DNA of 64,000 bases from Bog-950 sp035299425 (GTDB taxonomy: Bacteria > Bacteroidota > Bacteroidia > Chitinophagales > LD1): NCBI GenBank assembly GCA_035299425.1, contig DATGWP010000181.1:1-64000 (forward strand). The letters run 5' to 3'. The notes beneath the pieces were generated by a model, which was given only the letters and a program-made list of their open reading frames with translations, was not told where the DNA came from and made no database searches. Position numbers and translations under genes: made by a program. Positions 1 through 8,920 of this stretch are shown piece by piece (the first letter of the stretch is position 1; each line of letters opens with the position of its first letter).

Positions 1-2480
1 CCCGCATCGGTTACCGCATCGCGGTAGTAATAGGTGCCCGCGGCTGTAATACCGCTTACCGTTAAACTGGTAGTAGTGTTACCGGTGTAGGTGGCGCCCG
101 CAGGGGTGCCGGCTGCTACGCTGGCATAAGGGCCACCTATAGCAGTAGCATACTGCCACTGGTGCGTTACACTTACACCATTGGTTACCGTTACCGGCAT
201 GGCAAAGCTGCCGCCCGTACATATAGTACCATTGGCTGCGGTGCTTACCGTGGTCTGCGGCCGTACCGTAAAGGCGGCCGGTGCCGAGAACGGGTCGTTA
301 CAGCCCGAACCCGCATCGGTTACCGCATTGCGGTAATAATACGTGCCTGCAGCTGTGATGCCGCTTACCGTTAAACTACTGGCGGTAGCGCCGGTATATA
401 CAGCACCCGCAGGAGTGCCATCGGCTACCGAGGTATAGGTACCCGCCAGGGCCGTGGCGTACTGCCACTGGTAGGTAGGTGATACTCCATTGCTGGCAGC
501 GGCACTCATAGTGCCTGAACCACCCACACATATCGTTTGCGCTGTAGGGGCAGCTACCGTAGGTTGTGCCCGCACCGTTAAGCTGGCCGGTGCCGAGAAT
601 GGGTCGGTACAACCGCTACCCGCATCGGTTACGGCTAACCGGTAATAATAGGTGCCCGCAGCCGTAATACCACTTACCGTAAGGCCGGTGGTAGTGTTGC
701 CGCTGTATACCGCACCGGCTGGTGTGCCGGGTGCTACCGAGCTGTATGTACCGGCTATTGCCGTAGCGTATTGCCACTGGTAAGTAGGTGTAGTACCATT
801 GCTGGTAGGTGCGCTAAAGCTGGCCGTGCCGCTGGTAACACACATAGAGGTATTGGTAGGTGCCGTAACCGTAGGCTGCGCGCGTACTGCTAAGGTGGTG
901 GGACCCGAGAACGGATCGTTACAGTTGTTACCCGCATCGGTTACCGCATCGCGGTAGTAATAGGTGCCCGCTGCGGTGATACCGCTTACCGTTAAGCTGG
1001 TAGTGGTGTTACCCGTGTAGGTAGCGCCAGTAGGTGTACCGTTTACCACGCTTGCATAAGGGCCGCCTATAGCAGTAGCATACTGCCACTGGTGGGTTAC
1101 ACTTACACCGTTGGTTACCGTAACCGGCATGGCAAAGCTGCCACCCGTGCATATAGTGCCGTTGGCCGCGGTGCTTACCGTGGTTTGCGCCCGCACCGTA
1201 TAGGTAGCCGGTGCCGAGAACGGATCGTTACAGCCCGCCCCCGCATCGGTTACAGCATTGCGGTAATAATAAGTACCCGCAGCGGTAATACCGCTTACGG
1301 TTAAGTTGTTGGTTGTATTGCCGCTATAGGTAGCGCCTGCCGGTGTACCATCAGCCACACTGGTATAGGTACCTGCCAGAGCCGTGGCATACTGCCACTG
1401 ATAGGTAGGCGTAATACCATTGCTGGAGGTAGCGGTTAAACTTAATGAGCCACCCACACAACCGGTAAAGGTAGCAGGGCTGGCAGCCGTGATAGTAGGT
1501 TGTGTAACTACCGTAACGGTAGTAGGGCTAGAGAACGGATCGGCACAGTTATTACCTGCATCTAAAATGGCATCGCGGTAATAATAAGTGCCCAGCGCCG
1601 TAATACCGCTTACTGTAAGTGTGGCCGTAGTGGCGCCCGAGTAGGTTGCACCGGTAGGTGTGCCCGCTGCTACCGAGGCATACGTACCGGCAAGTGATGT
1701 AGCATATTGCCACTGGTGGGTGGGTGTTCCGCCATTGGTTACCGTTACCGGTAAATTAACTGCCCCCCCTGCACAAACCGAAACATCGGGAGCGGGTGTT
1801 ACAGTAGGTTGAGTACTGATAGTTAAACTGGCCGGCGCCGAGAAGGGGTCGGAGCAGCCGGTGCCCCCGTCGGTAACTGCTAACCGGTAATAATAAGTAC
1901 CGGTAGCTGATATACCGCTTACACTTAAGGTAGCAGTGGTATTGCCGGTATAAACCGCACCAGCCGGTGTACCATCTACCACGCTGGCGTAGGTACCTGT
2001 TAGGGTAGAAGCATATTGCCACTGCCCTGTAGGCGAAATACCATTGCTGATATTACTTGTAAAAGAACTACTACCCCCCAGGCATATAGCCTGGTTAGCC
2101 GGTGCGCTTGCTGTAGGCTGCGCCCTTACGGTAAGCGTAGTGGGGCCCGAAAAAGGATCGTTACAACCATCGCCCGCATCGGTAATGGCATCGCGGTAAT
2201 AATAAGTGCCGGCTGCGGTGATACCGCTTACCGTTAAGCTGTTGGTAGTGTTGCCGCTATAGGTAGCGCCTGCAGGTACGCCCGGTGCTACAGATGTATA
2301 CGTGCCGGCCAGGGCTGTGGCATATTGCCACTGGTGGGTTATGCTAATACCATTGCTGGCAGAAACTGCCATATTGAAACTGGAGCCGGTACAAATAGTG
2401 CCATTAGCTGCCGTAGTTACCGAAGGTTGCGTAACTACAGTAAGTGTGGCCGCCGTACTTGTAACAGATGGAGTGCAGGT
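1..2480 (-). repeat. Tandem ~309-315 bp coding repeats (about 8 units)
   Basis: The motif CGCATCGGTTAC and its variants recur near 2, 311, 621, 933, 1242, 1557, 1870 and 2179, giving unit lengths of 309, 309, 312, 309, 315, 309 and 309 bp, all multiples of three. The copy near 1 is more like the copy near 931 than like its direct neighbour, and the copy near 311 is more like that near 1241. This points to a higher-order duplication of about 930 bp (three units). The unit after about 2480 has diverged beyond easy recognition. Confidence 0.9.
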
Positions 2481-3461
2481 ACCGCTTACTACTGCCCGGT
2501 ATTGGTATCCGCTATTGCCTGCAACTATACCGCTTAAGCCCAGTGTACTGGTGGTCCAGTTGGCATAAGTGGGGTTAGTGCCTGCAGCAGTTATATTAGC
2601 AAATGTAGTACCGCCATCGGTACTTACCTGCCAGGCATAAGCTACACCCGTACCGGCACCCGCCACCGTAAAGGTGGTACCGCCTGCCGCACAGGCCGAT
2701 TTATTGGTAGGGTTGGTAGTTATACTTGGCAATGCCTGTATAGTAAGAGTTATATTAAGTGTAGCTGTACAGGCATTGCTATTGGTAATAGTCATTACAC
2801 CGGTATAGGTACCGGCAGCCAGGCCTGCGGGCACGCTAATAGTTACTGTACCGCTGCCCGATGAAAATGCAAGGGAAGTAGTGCCTACATCAGTAAGACC
2901 GCTGGCCCAGTTAATACTATAAGATGTGGGGCTGTTGGTTGTGGCGGTATAGGGTAATGTAGTAGTTTGCGATGAAGCACTGTAACATACAGGCGCCACT
3001 GTACCTGTACTTGTAATGGTAGGCTTGGCCAGGCGGTAATAAAGCAGGGCCGATGTATTAATCCAGTTAGAACTACGCCCTGTTCTTACTTCCAGCCTAT
3101 CGCAACCTGTACAACTCTGCAATGCAGTAAACGTACCCGGTGCACTGTTGGCATAGTTAATATTTGTCCAGGCGGTAGCTGGTGTTCCGCTACTGGTAGT
3201 AAACCTGGCTGTTACACAGTTAATAGGGGCTCCCTGCGTATTGTAATATAATTCGTAATTGGTACTGCCTGTAAAACCCGGTATAGTTTGAAAAGAACCT
3301 GCACCCACACCATTGGTAGTTTGGTTTTGGTTGCTACAACTGGGTGCCGTGGGTAGCGAGGGTGTCCCATCGCCACCATTTGGCGCAGCACCAAGCGTAC
3401 ATTGTGCATTTGCCTGAAAATAAAACGCCGTAACCAGTAGAACGAGTAGGGCTTTTTTCAT
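1..3461 (-). CDS. Giant secreted Ig-like repeat protein (C-terminus outside window)
   Basis: An open frame starts with ATG at 3461 and reads without a stop to the left edge, so at least about 1150 residues are visible and the 3' end is missing. It opens with a signal peptide (MKKALLVLLVTAF, cleavage likely after ANA). Residues to about 150 form a unique N-terminal region. A PKD-like Bacteroidota domain with the motifs VCYSASSQTTTLPY and VPAGLAAGTYTG follows. From about position 2490 down to 1 the protein consists of tandem units of 103-105 residues, each containing a WQYATA motif, a YSGNTT/YTGNTT motif, TYYYRDAVTDAG and GCNDPFS, with one conserved Cys near each end. This is the layout of an Ig-like adhesin. 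A T9SS sorting domain is expected at the unseen C-terminus but cannot be confirmed. It is divergent from the gene at 3831. Confidence 0.9.
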   Translation of the reverse strand, partial: MKKALLVLLVTAFYFQANAQCTLGAAPNGGDGTPSLPTAPSCSNQNQTTNGVGAGSFQTIPGFTGSTNYELYYNTQGAPINCVTARFTTSSGTPATAWTNINYANSAPGTFTALQSCTGCDRLEVRTGRSSNWINTSALLYYRLAKPTITSTGTVAPVCYSASSQTTTLPYTATTNSPTSYSINWASGLTDVGTTSLAFSSGSGTVTISVPAGLAAGTYTGVMTITNSNACTATLNITLTIQALPSITTNPTNKSACAAGGTTFTVAGAGTGVAYAWQVSTDGGTTFANITAAGTNPTYANWTTSTLGLSGIVAGNSGYQYRAVVSGTCTPSVTSTAATLTVVTQPSVTTAANGTICTGSSFNMAVSASNGISITHQWQYATALAGTYTSVAPGVPAGATYSGNTTNSLTVSGITAAGTYYYRDAITDAGDGCNDPFSGPTTLTVRAQPTASAPANQAICLGGSSSFTSNISNGISPTGQWQYASTLTGTYASVVDGTPAGAVYTGNTTATLSVSGISATGTYYYRLAVTDGGTGCSDPFSAPASLTISTQPTVTPAPDVSVCAGGAVNLPVTVTNGGTPTHQWQYATSLAGTYASVAAGTPTGATYSGATTATLTVSGITALGTYYYRDAILDAGNNCADPFSSPTTVTVVTQPTITAASPATFTGCVGGSLSLTATSSNGITPTYQWQYATALAGTYTSVADGTPAGATYSGNTTNNLTVSGITAAGTYYYRNAVTDAGAGCNDPFSAPATYTVRAQTTVSTAANGTICTGGSFAMPVTVTNGVSVTHQWQYATAIGGPYASVVNGTPTGATYTGNTTTSLTVSGITAAGTYYYRDAVTDAGNNCNDPFSGPTTLAVRAQPTVTAPTNTSMCVTSGTASFSAPTSNGTTPTYQWQYATAIAGTYSSVAPGTPAGAVYSGNTTTGLTVSGITAAGTYYYRLAVTDAGSGCTDPFSAPASLTVRAQPTVAAPTAQTICVGGSGTMSAAASNGVSPTYQWQYATALAGTYTSVADGTPAGAVYTGATASSLTVSGITAAGTYYYRNAVTDAGSGCNDPFSAPAAFTVRPQTTVSTAANGTICTGGSFAMPVTVTNGVSVTHQWQYATAIGGPYASVAAGTPAGATYTGNTTTSLTVSGITAAGTYYYRDAVTDA

Positions 3462-3830
3462 ATATAACTAATTAAATGAGTGGGGTGATAATGTTAATTT
3501 AAACTTCAACTACTATCAAATAATTCTTTTTAACAACAAAATATACGGCTTTTTAAAAAAAACGCAACAAAATACGGTCGCCAAATGTTAAATACAATAA
3601 AAAACTGGTTGTCAACAATAATCAATCCATATTTATTGCTATCGCTTTATTCCCAGCCTAAGCAGCTTTTTAGCTATTCCAGAAGCTACCCTGCCGTATA
3701 TGGTAATATACAATATCTGTATAAATTTTCAGACAGCTCTATTCTTCTTTATACCTGGTCTTAGAGTGCCAGTTGCTCCAATTCTTTTCGCTTATTCAAA
3801 ATACCTATACTTGCGAAAGCTACGAAATAA
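3462..3830. other. Divergent intergenic region
   Basis: This 369-bp AT-rich region separates the minus-strand giant gene from the plus-strand TPR membrane protein. Apart from the candidate minus-strand promoter at 3537-3567 I see no repeat, hairpin or convincing plus-strand promoter. A 63-codon plus ORF beginning at 3773 overlaps the following gene in another frame and looks spurious. Confidence 0.5.
3537..3567 (-). promoter_or_regulatory. Candidate Bacteroidota promoter for the giant Ig-repeat gene
   Basis: On the minus strand TTG (3567-3565) is followed after exactly 19 nt by TATATTTTG (3545-3537). This is close to the Bacteroidota TTTG-N19-TAnnTTTG consensus, with one extra T in the -7 element. 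The start codon is at 3461, implying a leader of about 65-70 nt. Confidence 0.4.
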
Positions 3831-5702
3831 ATGAAAAAGCCCAAAACGCCAGTTGCCAAACCCAGTGCCCCACAGGCAAGCAATTATTTCTATTGGCTTT
3901 TGTTTGCTATTCCTTTTCTGCTATATGCGCGCACTATCGGCTTTGGCTTTGTGTACCACGATGATGATGTAATGATACTTGACGGCGCCGCCGCATTGCA
4001 ACGTTTTAATATTAAAGAGCTTTTTACCACCGATGCCTGGTTACAGCCTGCGCATATAGAGCTATACCGCCCATGGCAATCGTTTACCTATGCTATAGAT
4101 TACGCCCTGGGCAATGGCAGCCCCGGCATTTTCCATTTTCATAACCTTATAGTTTTCTGCTTTTGTATTCTTCTGTTTTACCGGCTATTGCTGGACTTAA
4201 AAATTGAACCGGTATATGCATTTGGGGCTGCAGCTTTATACAGCATCCACTTTACGTTATTTCATGTAGTATGCTGGATACCTGCCCGGGGCGACCTTTA
4301 CTTATGCCTTTTTTCGCTGGCCACTATCTTATTATGGTTAAAATATAATGAAAAAAAAGATGTGCGGCTACTGGCTGCGCTACCCCTGCTATACCTGCTT
4401 ACCCTGTTTGCCAAAGAGAGCGGCGTAGTATTACCGGTTTTGTTATTCAGTCTCCAGTTTTTGTATTACCGTACTTCGCTGCAAAAGATGCAGGGTTGGC
4501 TTCCCTATTTACTGTTTATACCAGTGTTGGCCATTTACTTATACCTGCAAAAACAATCTGTTGCCTCGGGAAGCAATTTTTTAAGCATAGGGGCCTTGCT
4601 ATATAACCTACCGGTATTACCCGAAGAGATAGCTAAATTTTTTGTGCCCTTTTTCAGTTCGGTGTTGCCCTCTTTTACTACCCTGGCTACCGTTACCGGC
4701 CTGGTGGCTATAGCCGGTATTGCAGCAGCGCTGTATTACCAGCGCAAAGTAATAATGTGGCCGCTGGTGCTTACGGGATTGGTTTTCTTTTTAGTGCCGC
4801 TGCTGCCCTCGTTGCTATACAAGCCAAAATTTACCTTGTTTACCTACGATTATTTAGACCACCGTATGTTTTTTCCCTATGCGGGTTTATTGCTGGTGTG
4901 CCTGGCGCTGCTACTACCGGTATTGCCCCGGTTAGATGTTAAGAGGTGGGCCGTTTACCCCGCACTGGCCATTGCAGCTTGCTCGTTTTATTTATCGGGC
5001 GCTTATCAAAATGGCATTGCCTATTACCAGAACGCCACCGCCACCAACCCACAAAGCGGGCTGGCATGGCTTAACTATTCGCGTGTGCTGGATATGGAAA
5101 AACGGTATCCCGAAACGCTGGAAACGCTCAACCACCTGATACAACTTTACCCAGATAGTGTTTCCTTTCAATTGCGCAAAGCGGCGGTGTATATAGAGAC
5201 CAAAGACTTTAACAACATGATGCGCGAATGCCGCCGGTTAATTAGCACCTACCCCACCTTTGCCGAGCCGTATTATTACCTGGCAGGCTATTATAATGAT
5301 ATAGGCCAAACGGATAGCGCCTACAATGTAATAACTGCTGCAATACAGGCAGATAGCAGTAACCCTATGTCGTATTTAAAACGCAGCTCGCTGCTTATTA
5401 AAACCAAACAATACCGGGCTGCGCTGGACGATATGGGCAAAAGTATTGCCCTAAACCCTAACATGGCGCAAGCCTACTTTGAACGCGGTAACCTGTATGG
5501 CGGCATGGGTCTGTACATGGAAGCCCTGGATGACTTTAAAAAATATGTTGAGCTGTTGCCTAACAATCCACTAGGGTTGTTTTACCGCGGGCAGGCCTAC
5601 TATTTTGCAGGCTTAAAAGAAGAAGGGTGTATGGATCTTAAAAATGCCGCCATGCAGGGCGTAGCCGAAGCCAAAACCAAGGCAGAAGCCTTGTGCAGAT
5701 AG
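3831..5702 (+). CDS. GT-C-like membrane protein with C-terminal TPRs
   Basis: A 623-residue protein. Residues about 20-400 hold roughly ten hydrophobic membrane segments. After the first comes an acidic lumenal/periplasmic motif HDDD (residues 43-46), as found in the first loop of GT-C glycosyltransferases of the PMT/TMTC type. Residues about 405-620 are tetratricopeptide repeats (for example LAWLNYSRVLDMEKRYPE, MSYLKRSSLLIKTKQY, AQAYFERGNLYGGMG), the same N-membrane/C-TPR layout as TMTC O-mannosyltransferases. A role in protein or envelope glycosylation is inferred; no substrate can be named. Its stop lies 3 bp from the stop of the convergent serine hydrolase gene. The MKKPKTP start gives a short basic N-terminus before the first membrane segment. 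Confidence 0.8.
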   Translation: MKKPKTPVAKPSAPQASNYFYWLLFAIPFLLYARTIGFGFVYHDDDVMILDGAAALQRFNIKELFTTDAWLQPAHIELYRPWQSFTYAIDYALGNGSPGIFHFHNLIVFCFCILLFYRLLLDLKIEPVYAFGAAALYSIHFTLFHVVCWIPARGDLYLCLFSLATILLWLKYNEKKDVRLLAALPLLYLLTLFAKESGVVLPVLLFSLQFLYYRTSLQKMQGWLPYLLFIPVLAIYLYLQKQSVASGSNFLSIGALLYNLPVLPEEIAKFFVPFFSSVLPSFTTLATVTGLVAIAGIAAALYYQRKVIMWPLVLTGLVFFLVPLLPSLLYKPKFTLFTYDYLDHRMFFPYAGLLLVCLALLLPVLPRLDVKRWAVYPALAIAACSFYLSGAYQNGIAYYQNATATNPQSGLAWLNYSRVLDMEKRYPETLETLNHLIQLYPDSVSFQLRKAAVYIETKDFNNMMRECRRLISTYPTFAEPYYYLAGYYNDIGQTDSAYNVITAAIQADSSNPMSYLKRSSLLIKTKQYRAALDDMGKSIALNPNMAQAYFERGNLYGGMGLYMEALDDFKKYVELLPNNPLGLFYRGQAYYFAGLKEEGCMDLKNAAMQGVAEAKTKAEALCR

Positions 5703-5705
5703 GGT

Positions 5706-6722
5706 TTACTCAGTAGTTACTTTCTTATATACTATTGCCGATATGCGGGCAATAACCGATTGCATTTTCACAAAATCTTTACCCCTTGTCATTACACATA
5801 GCAGGTATGGCTTGCCACCGGCATATACAATACCACAATCGTGCAGTTGCTTAGTGTCGGCATCTTCGTAAGCGCGCTCGCCAAATTTGTGGGATATAAG
5901 TGTACCGGCAGGCACACCAGCCAGCAATCCTTTATCAAATCGTGTTTTGCTTAATATAAGCAATGCCTTTTCCGACATTTCGCTACTAAGGTATGTAGCG
6001 TTATACAATATGCGGAAAAAGGTGGAGTAATCGCGCACAGGCATAAAATCTGAAAGCGCACGCTCACCGGGTATAATCACTCCCAGGTCGGTCAATGTCC
6101 GGTCATATTTATCTACTCCTATTGCATTTACCAGCAAATCTTTTGCACCATTATCCGAAAACTCAATCATGCGTTGCAGCAGGTCTGCCACGGTGTACGA
6201 GCCGCCCGGCTTTATCAATTCGCCATCTACTATATTCTGCCCTATATTCTTATCCTGCAGGGCACCTGTAAAAGTCAGCTTTTGATTTAGCAGTTCCTTA
6301 TTTGCTTCTGCCTCTTTAAGCACAGCTATTAGCACAGGCACCTTGAGCAAACTAGCAGGCGAATAATTTTCGCGCTCGTTAATACCCATCCAGGGGCCGT
6401 TGTTAAGGTCGCGAAAATAAACCGATACATGTGACACTTTATTAGCTGCCTGCTCGGCAGCAATATAGTTGCGCACCTCTTTCTCCATTTCGAATACGGT
6501 AACATTAGAGGTAGATGTAAAAGCATCGCACTCCAGCAGCGGATTAATAAACCGGTAACCGCCGCTGCGGGTTTCGGTCATGCTGGCGGGCTCTGGCTTA
6601 TTGCTATTGCTGCTCGCAGGCCCCGGGGCAGCAAACTGCCTACCCACAAAAAAGCCAATACCTATGGCTATTAAAACGGAAGCCGCAAAAATTACTATGT
6701 ACCTGGTTGACAACAATTTCAT
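5706..6722 (-). CDS. Class A beta-lactamase-fold serine hydrolase, membrane anchored
   Basis: A 338-residue protein with an N-terminal hydrophobic segment (residues 8-27) that can be a signal anchor, then a short Ser/Pro/Asn-rich linker. The catalytic domain shows S124-L-L-K127 (SxxK nucleophile motif, in YSPASLLKVP), S189-D-N191 (SDN loop, in IEFSDNGAKDLL) and H278-K-F-G281 where class A enzymes have KTG. This is the beta-lactamase2 family of serine hydrolases, which includes true beta-lactamases and PBP-like enzymes. The replacement of KTG by HKFG and the long N-terminal anchor argue against a classical secreted beta-lactamase; a peptidoglycan-related or other periplasmic hydrolase is equally possible. 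It sits between two GT-C-like membrane proteins. Confidence 0.85.
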   Translation of the reverse strand: MKLLSTRYIVIFAASVLIAIGIGFFVGRQFAAPGPASSNSNKPEPASMTETRSGGYRFINPLLECDAFTSTSNVTVFEMEKEVRNYIAAEQAANKVSHVSVYFRDLNNGPWMGINERENYSPASLLKVPVLIAVLKEAEANKELLNQKLTFTGALQDKNIGQNIVDGELIKPGGSYTVADLLQRMIEFSDNGAKDLLVNAIGVDKYDRTLTDLGVIIPGERALSDFMPVRDYSTFFRILYNATYLSSEMSEKALLILSKTRFDKGLLAGVPAGTLISHKFGERAYEDADTKQLHDCGIVYAGGKPYLLCVMTRGKDFVKMQSVIARISAIVYKKVTTE

Positions 6723-6814
6723 GGGTTGAAATGGACTGTAAGATTAATGAACTTTTTGGTACGCCGGCAAACTTCTTACAACTTCTAACATTAATTTAAG
6801 CTACCTAAAAACGT

Positions 6815-8764
6815 TTATTCCCACTTAGCTATCAAATCGGGATGGGTGAATACATAAGGTATATGCTCATGCATCCGTTTCTGCAGTTGAAGAATTTGCC
6901 GGTACGACTTTTCGGCTATGGCATAATTACGCGTATCGTTAATGGCCTGGTAATGCCGCAAGGTATAATCCAGTATTACATACAGGTCCATCACTTTATT
7001 GGCGGCTGCGGGGTCGTACTCGGTACAGGGCAGGGTGTGCCATTTAAACGGCAGTTTTGCAAAACTCTCTACCACTTCTCCCCTCTCGTAGGCCATTAAA
7101 TAACCCGATACATAAGGCGGCACGGTAATAAGTTTGCTTTCTACATAATATACATAGGCGCTGGCGTCAAACAATAATTTGCCATGTTGTGCGCGGCATA
7201 CGGTACTTATTTTAGCCAGCACATTTTTAAAGGCAGCCAATAGTTGGGGGTTATCGATATTACAACCGGTGTTATATAACTGTTCGGGGTGTGCCCTGCC
7301 AAGTTCGGCAATGTAAGCTTCGTATTCCGGTTGTATCTGCGCATAAAAAGCAGGATACATTACCTTAAGGGCAGTATACTCGGTAAATTTCACATCGTAA
7401 AACAACACCGTTAAATCAGGCCTGAAATTTTCGGTAAGCCGGTAATAATTATACTGCGATATCAGGGTCCAGTCAGATACAAACACCACACTGTTTAGCG
7501 GTGCCGATTCACTCAGCATTTGCATCTGGCTTTTGCTCAGGTCAAACTGCCTTTTATCTGCCAGTGGAAAATTCCAGGAAAGTTGTATGATAACAAAAAG
7601 CCCGCCCAATAGTAAGGCAAGCTTGCCCCAGCGCAGTACATACACTATACCTATAGGTATAAGCAAGGCCAGCAGGTAATAAGGCAGCAGCATATAAGCA
7701 TCACTATCGCCCGATTGATTCAACCTCAACTGGTATACCTGCAAGGCTAAAAAATAACCGGTGGCTATGCCCAAAAACCTGAACCACTTTTGGCGGTATA
7801 TCTCTATTGCACCAAATACCATAAACGCAATAAAAAAACCAAACTGGTGCAAAAACACCCAGGCGAAATATGGCAACCGCATACCCACTATACCGTCTAC
7901 CTGCTCCATGGTTTGCTTTGCCCAGGCCTGGCCGGTAAGGTGCGCAAATAAGCGGCCGACGGTATCGGGGCGGCCAAATTTAAAAGGCTTATCAAGCCCG
8001 GCGCTATACATTAACCAGGCATAGAAAAAGATAGTGACCCCAGCTGCAATACCGGCAAACCACCACGCCTGTTTCGATTTAAAAAACGTAAACAAATTAT
8101 GCTGTACCGGTGCCTGCTTATTTTTCTTTTTACCGGTATCGGCCACCGGTGCAGGCGCGGCAAATAAATCGGCACCGGCAAACAGCACAAGAAAAGGCAG
8201 AAAAAACAGAATGGTTAAGTGGTGGTTGGCCAGGCCCAGTGCCACACCTATGGCCGTGAGCACCAGATAGTTTACAGACCGGTACCTGTTATACTGTACC
8301 GCGCCAAACAACATTAAAGCAAAGCACAACAGGTGAAAGCCATATACCTCTATGTTATTACTCCACTGCCACGCCGTGTAACCGTACGAAAAACCTATAG
8401 CCGTAACTACCCCAATAATACGGTGGTATAAAACAGGTATATCGGTATACAACCGGGCCGTTAACCGGCTGCTGGTAAAATATAACAGCACACCGGCCCC
8501 TGCCACCGACACTACCGAAAACAACTGGATGCTGAAAAAATGTGAAGCCCCCAACAGCGATACCAACCAGGCCCATATGCCGCCAAGCATAACATAAGAA
8601 GGAAACCCCGGCCCATGCGCTACCGAACCTATTTTAGTTACCAATGCAAACTCGGCTGCATCGGCAAAACCAAGCGATTGTGAGCGGGTGAATAAATAGA
8701 CCGCGCATGCCAATAAAAAACACACTAATGCTGCTGCTGCATCTGCTAACTTTTCTCTCTTCAT
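6815..8764 (-). CDS. DUF2723 family multi-pass membrane protein
   Basis: A 649-residue protein with about ten to twelve membrane segments in the first 420 residues and a soluble C-terminal part. The N-terminal signature (first membrane segment, then LGFADAAEFAL with D35 and E38, then AHGPGFPSY) matches the DUF2723 family, where an acidic pair in the first external loop resembles the catalytic site of GT-C glycosyltransferases. A lipid-linked sugar transferase role in the envelope is inferred from that fold only. A Lys-rich cytoplasmic loop (GKKKNKQAPVQ) lies in mid-protein. The gene is divergent from dusB, and the GT-C-like TPR protein nearby suggests a shared envelope-glycosylation theme. 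Confidence 0.8.
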   Translation of the reverse strand: MKREKLADAAAALVCFLLACAVYLFTRSQSLGFADAAEFALVTKIGSVAHGPGFPSYVMLGGIWAWLVSLLGASHFFSIQLFSVVSVAGAGVLLYFTSSRLTARLYTDIPVLYHRIIGVVTAIGFSYGYTAWQWSNNIEVYGFHLLCFALMLFGAVQYNRYRSVNYLVLTAIGVALGLANHHLTILFFLPFLVLFAGADLFAAPAPVADTGKKKNKQAPVQHNLFTFFKSKQAWWFAGIAAGVTIFFYAWLMYSAGLDKPFKFGRPDTVGRLFAHLTGQAWAKQTMEQVDGIVGMRLPYFAWVFLHQFGFFIAFMVFGAIEIYRQKWFRFLGIATGYFLALQVYQLRLNQSGDSDAYMLLPYYLLALLIPIGIVYVLRWGKLALLLGGLFVIIQLSWNFPLADKRQFDLSKSQMQMLSESAPLNSVVFVSDWTLISQYNYYRLTENFRPDLTVLFYDVKFTEYTALKVMYPAFYAQIQPEYEAYIAELGRAHPEQLYNTGCNIDNPQLLAAFKNVLAKISTVCRAQHGKLLFDASAYVYYVESKLITVPPYVSGYLMAYERGEVVESFAKLPFKWHTLPCTEYDPAAANKVMDLYVILDYTLRHYQAINDTRNYAIAEKSYRQILQLQKRMHEHIPYVFTHPDLIAKWE

Positions 8765-8902
8765 ACCAGCTTAATTAGTTTCACGGGGTTGTTGGGCTAA
8801 ATTAAAATTTAATTCACATGTTGCCCGAGTGCCGCAAGACTCTATGCAAATCTTAATAATTGGCAAAACGCGCGGTCAACAAGTGCTTTGCATTATTATA
8901 GC

Positions 8903-8910
8903 TATATTTG
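8903..8910 (+). promoter_or_regulatory. -7 element (TATATTTG) for dusB
   Basis: TATATTTG matches TAnnTTTG exactly and ends 10 bp before the ATG at 8921, which would give an almost leaderless transcript. No clear TTG lies 19 nt upstream, so the -33 part is weak. If real, transcription starts after the upstream in-frame ATG at 8888, which supports the start at 8921. Confidence 0.45.
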
Positions 8911-8920
8911 CACCGTTTTT

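Noticed and set aside
162..2568. Plus- and minus-strand ORFs of 70-88 codons in the Ig-repeat array
   Set aside because: They recur with the 309-bp period and are out-of-frame readings of the true minus-strand gene, which was easy to miss because it has no stop inside the window.
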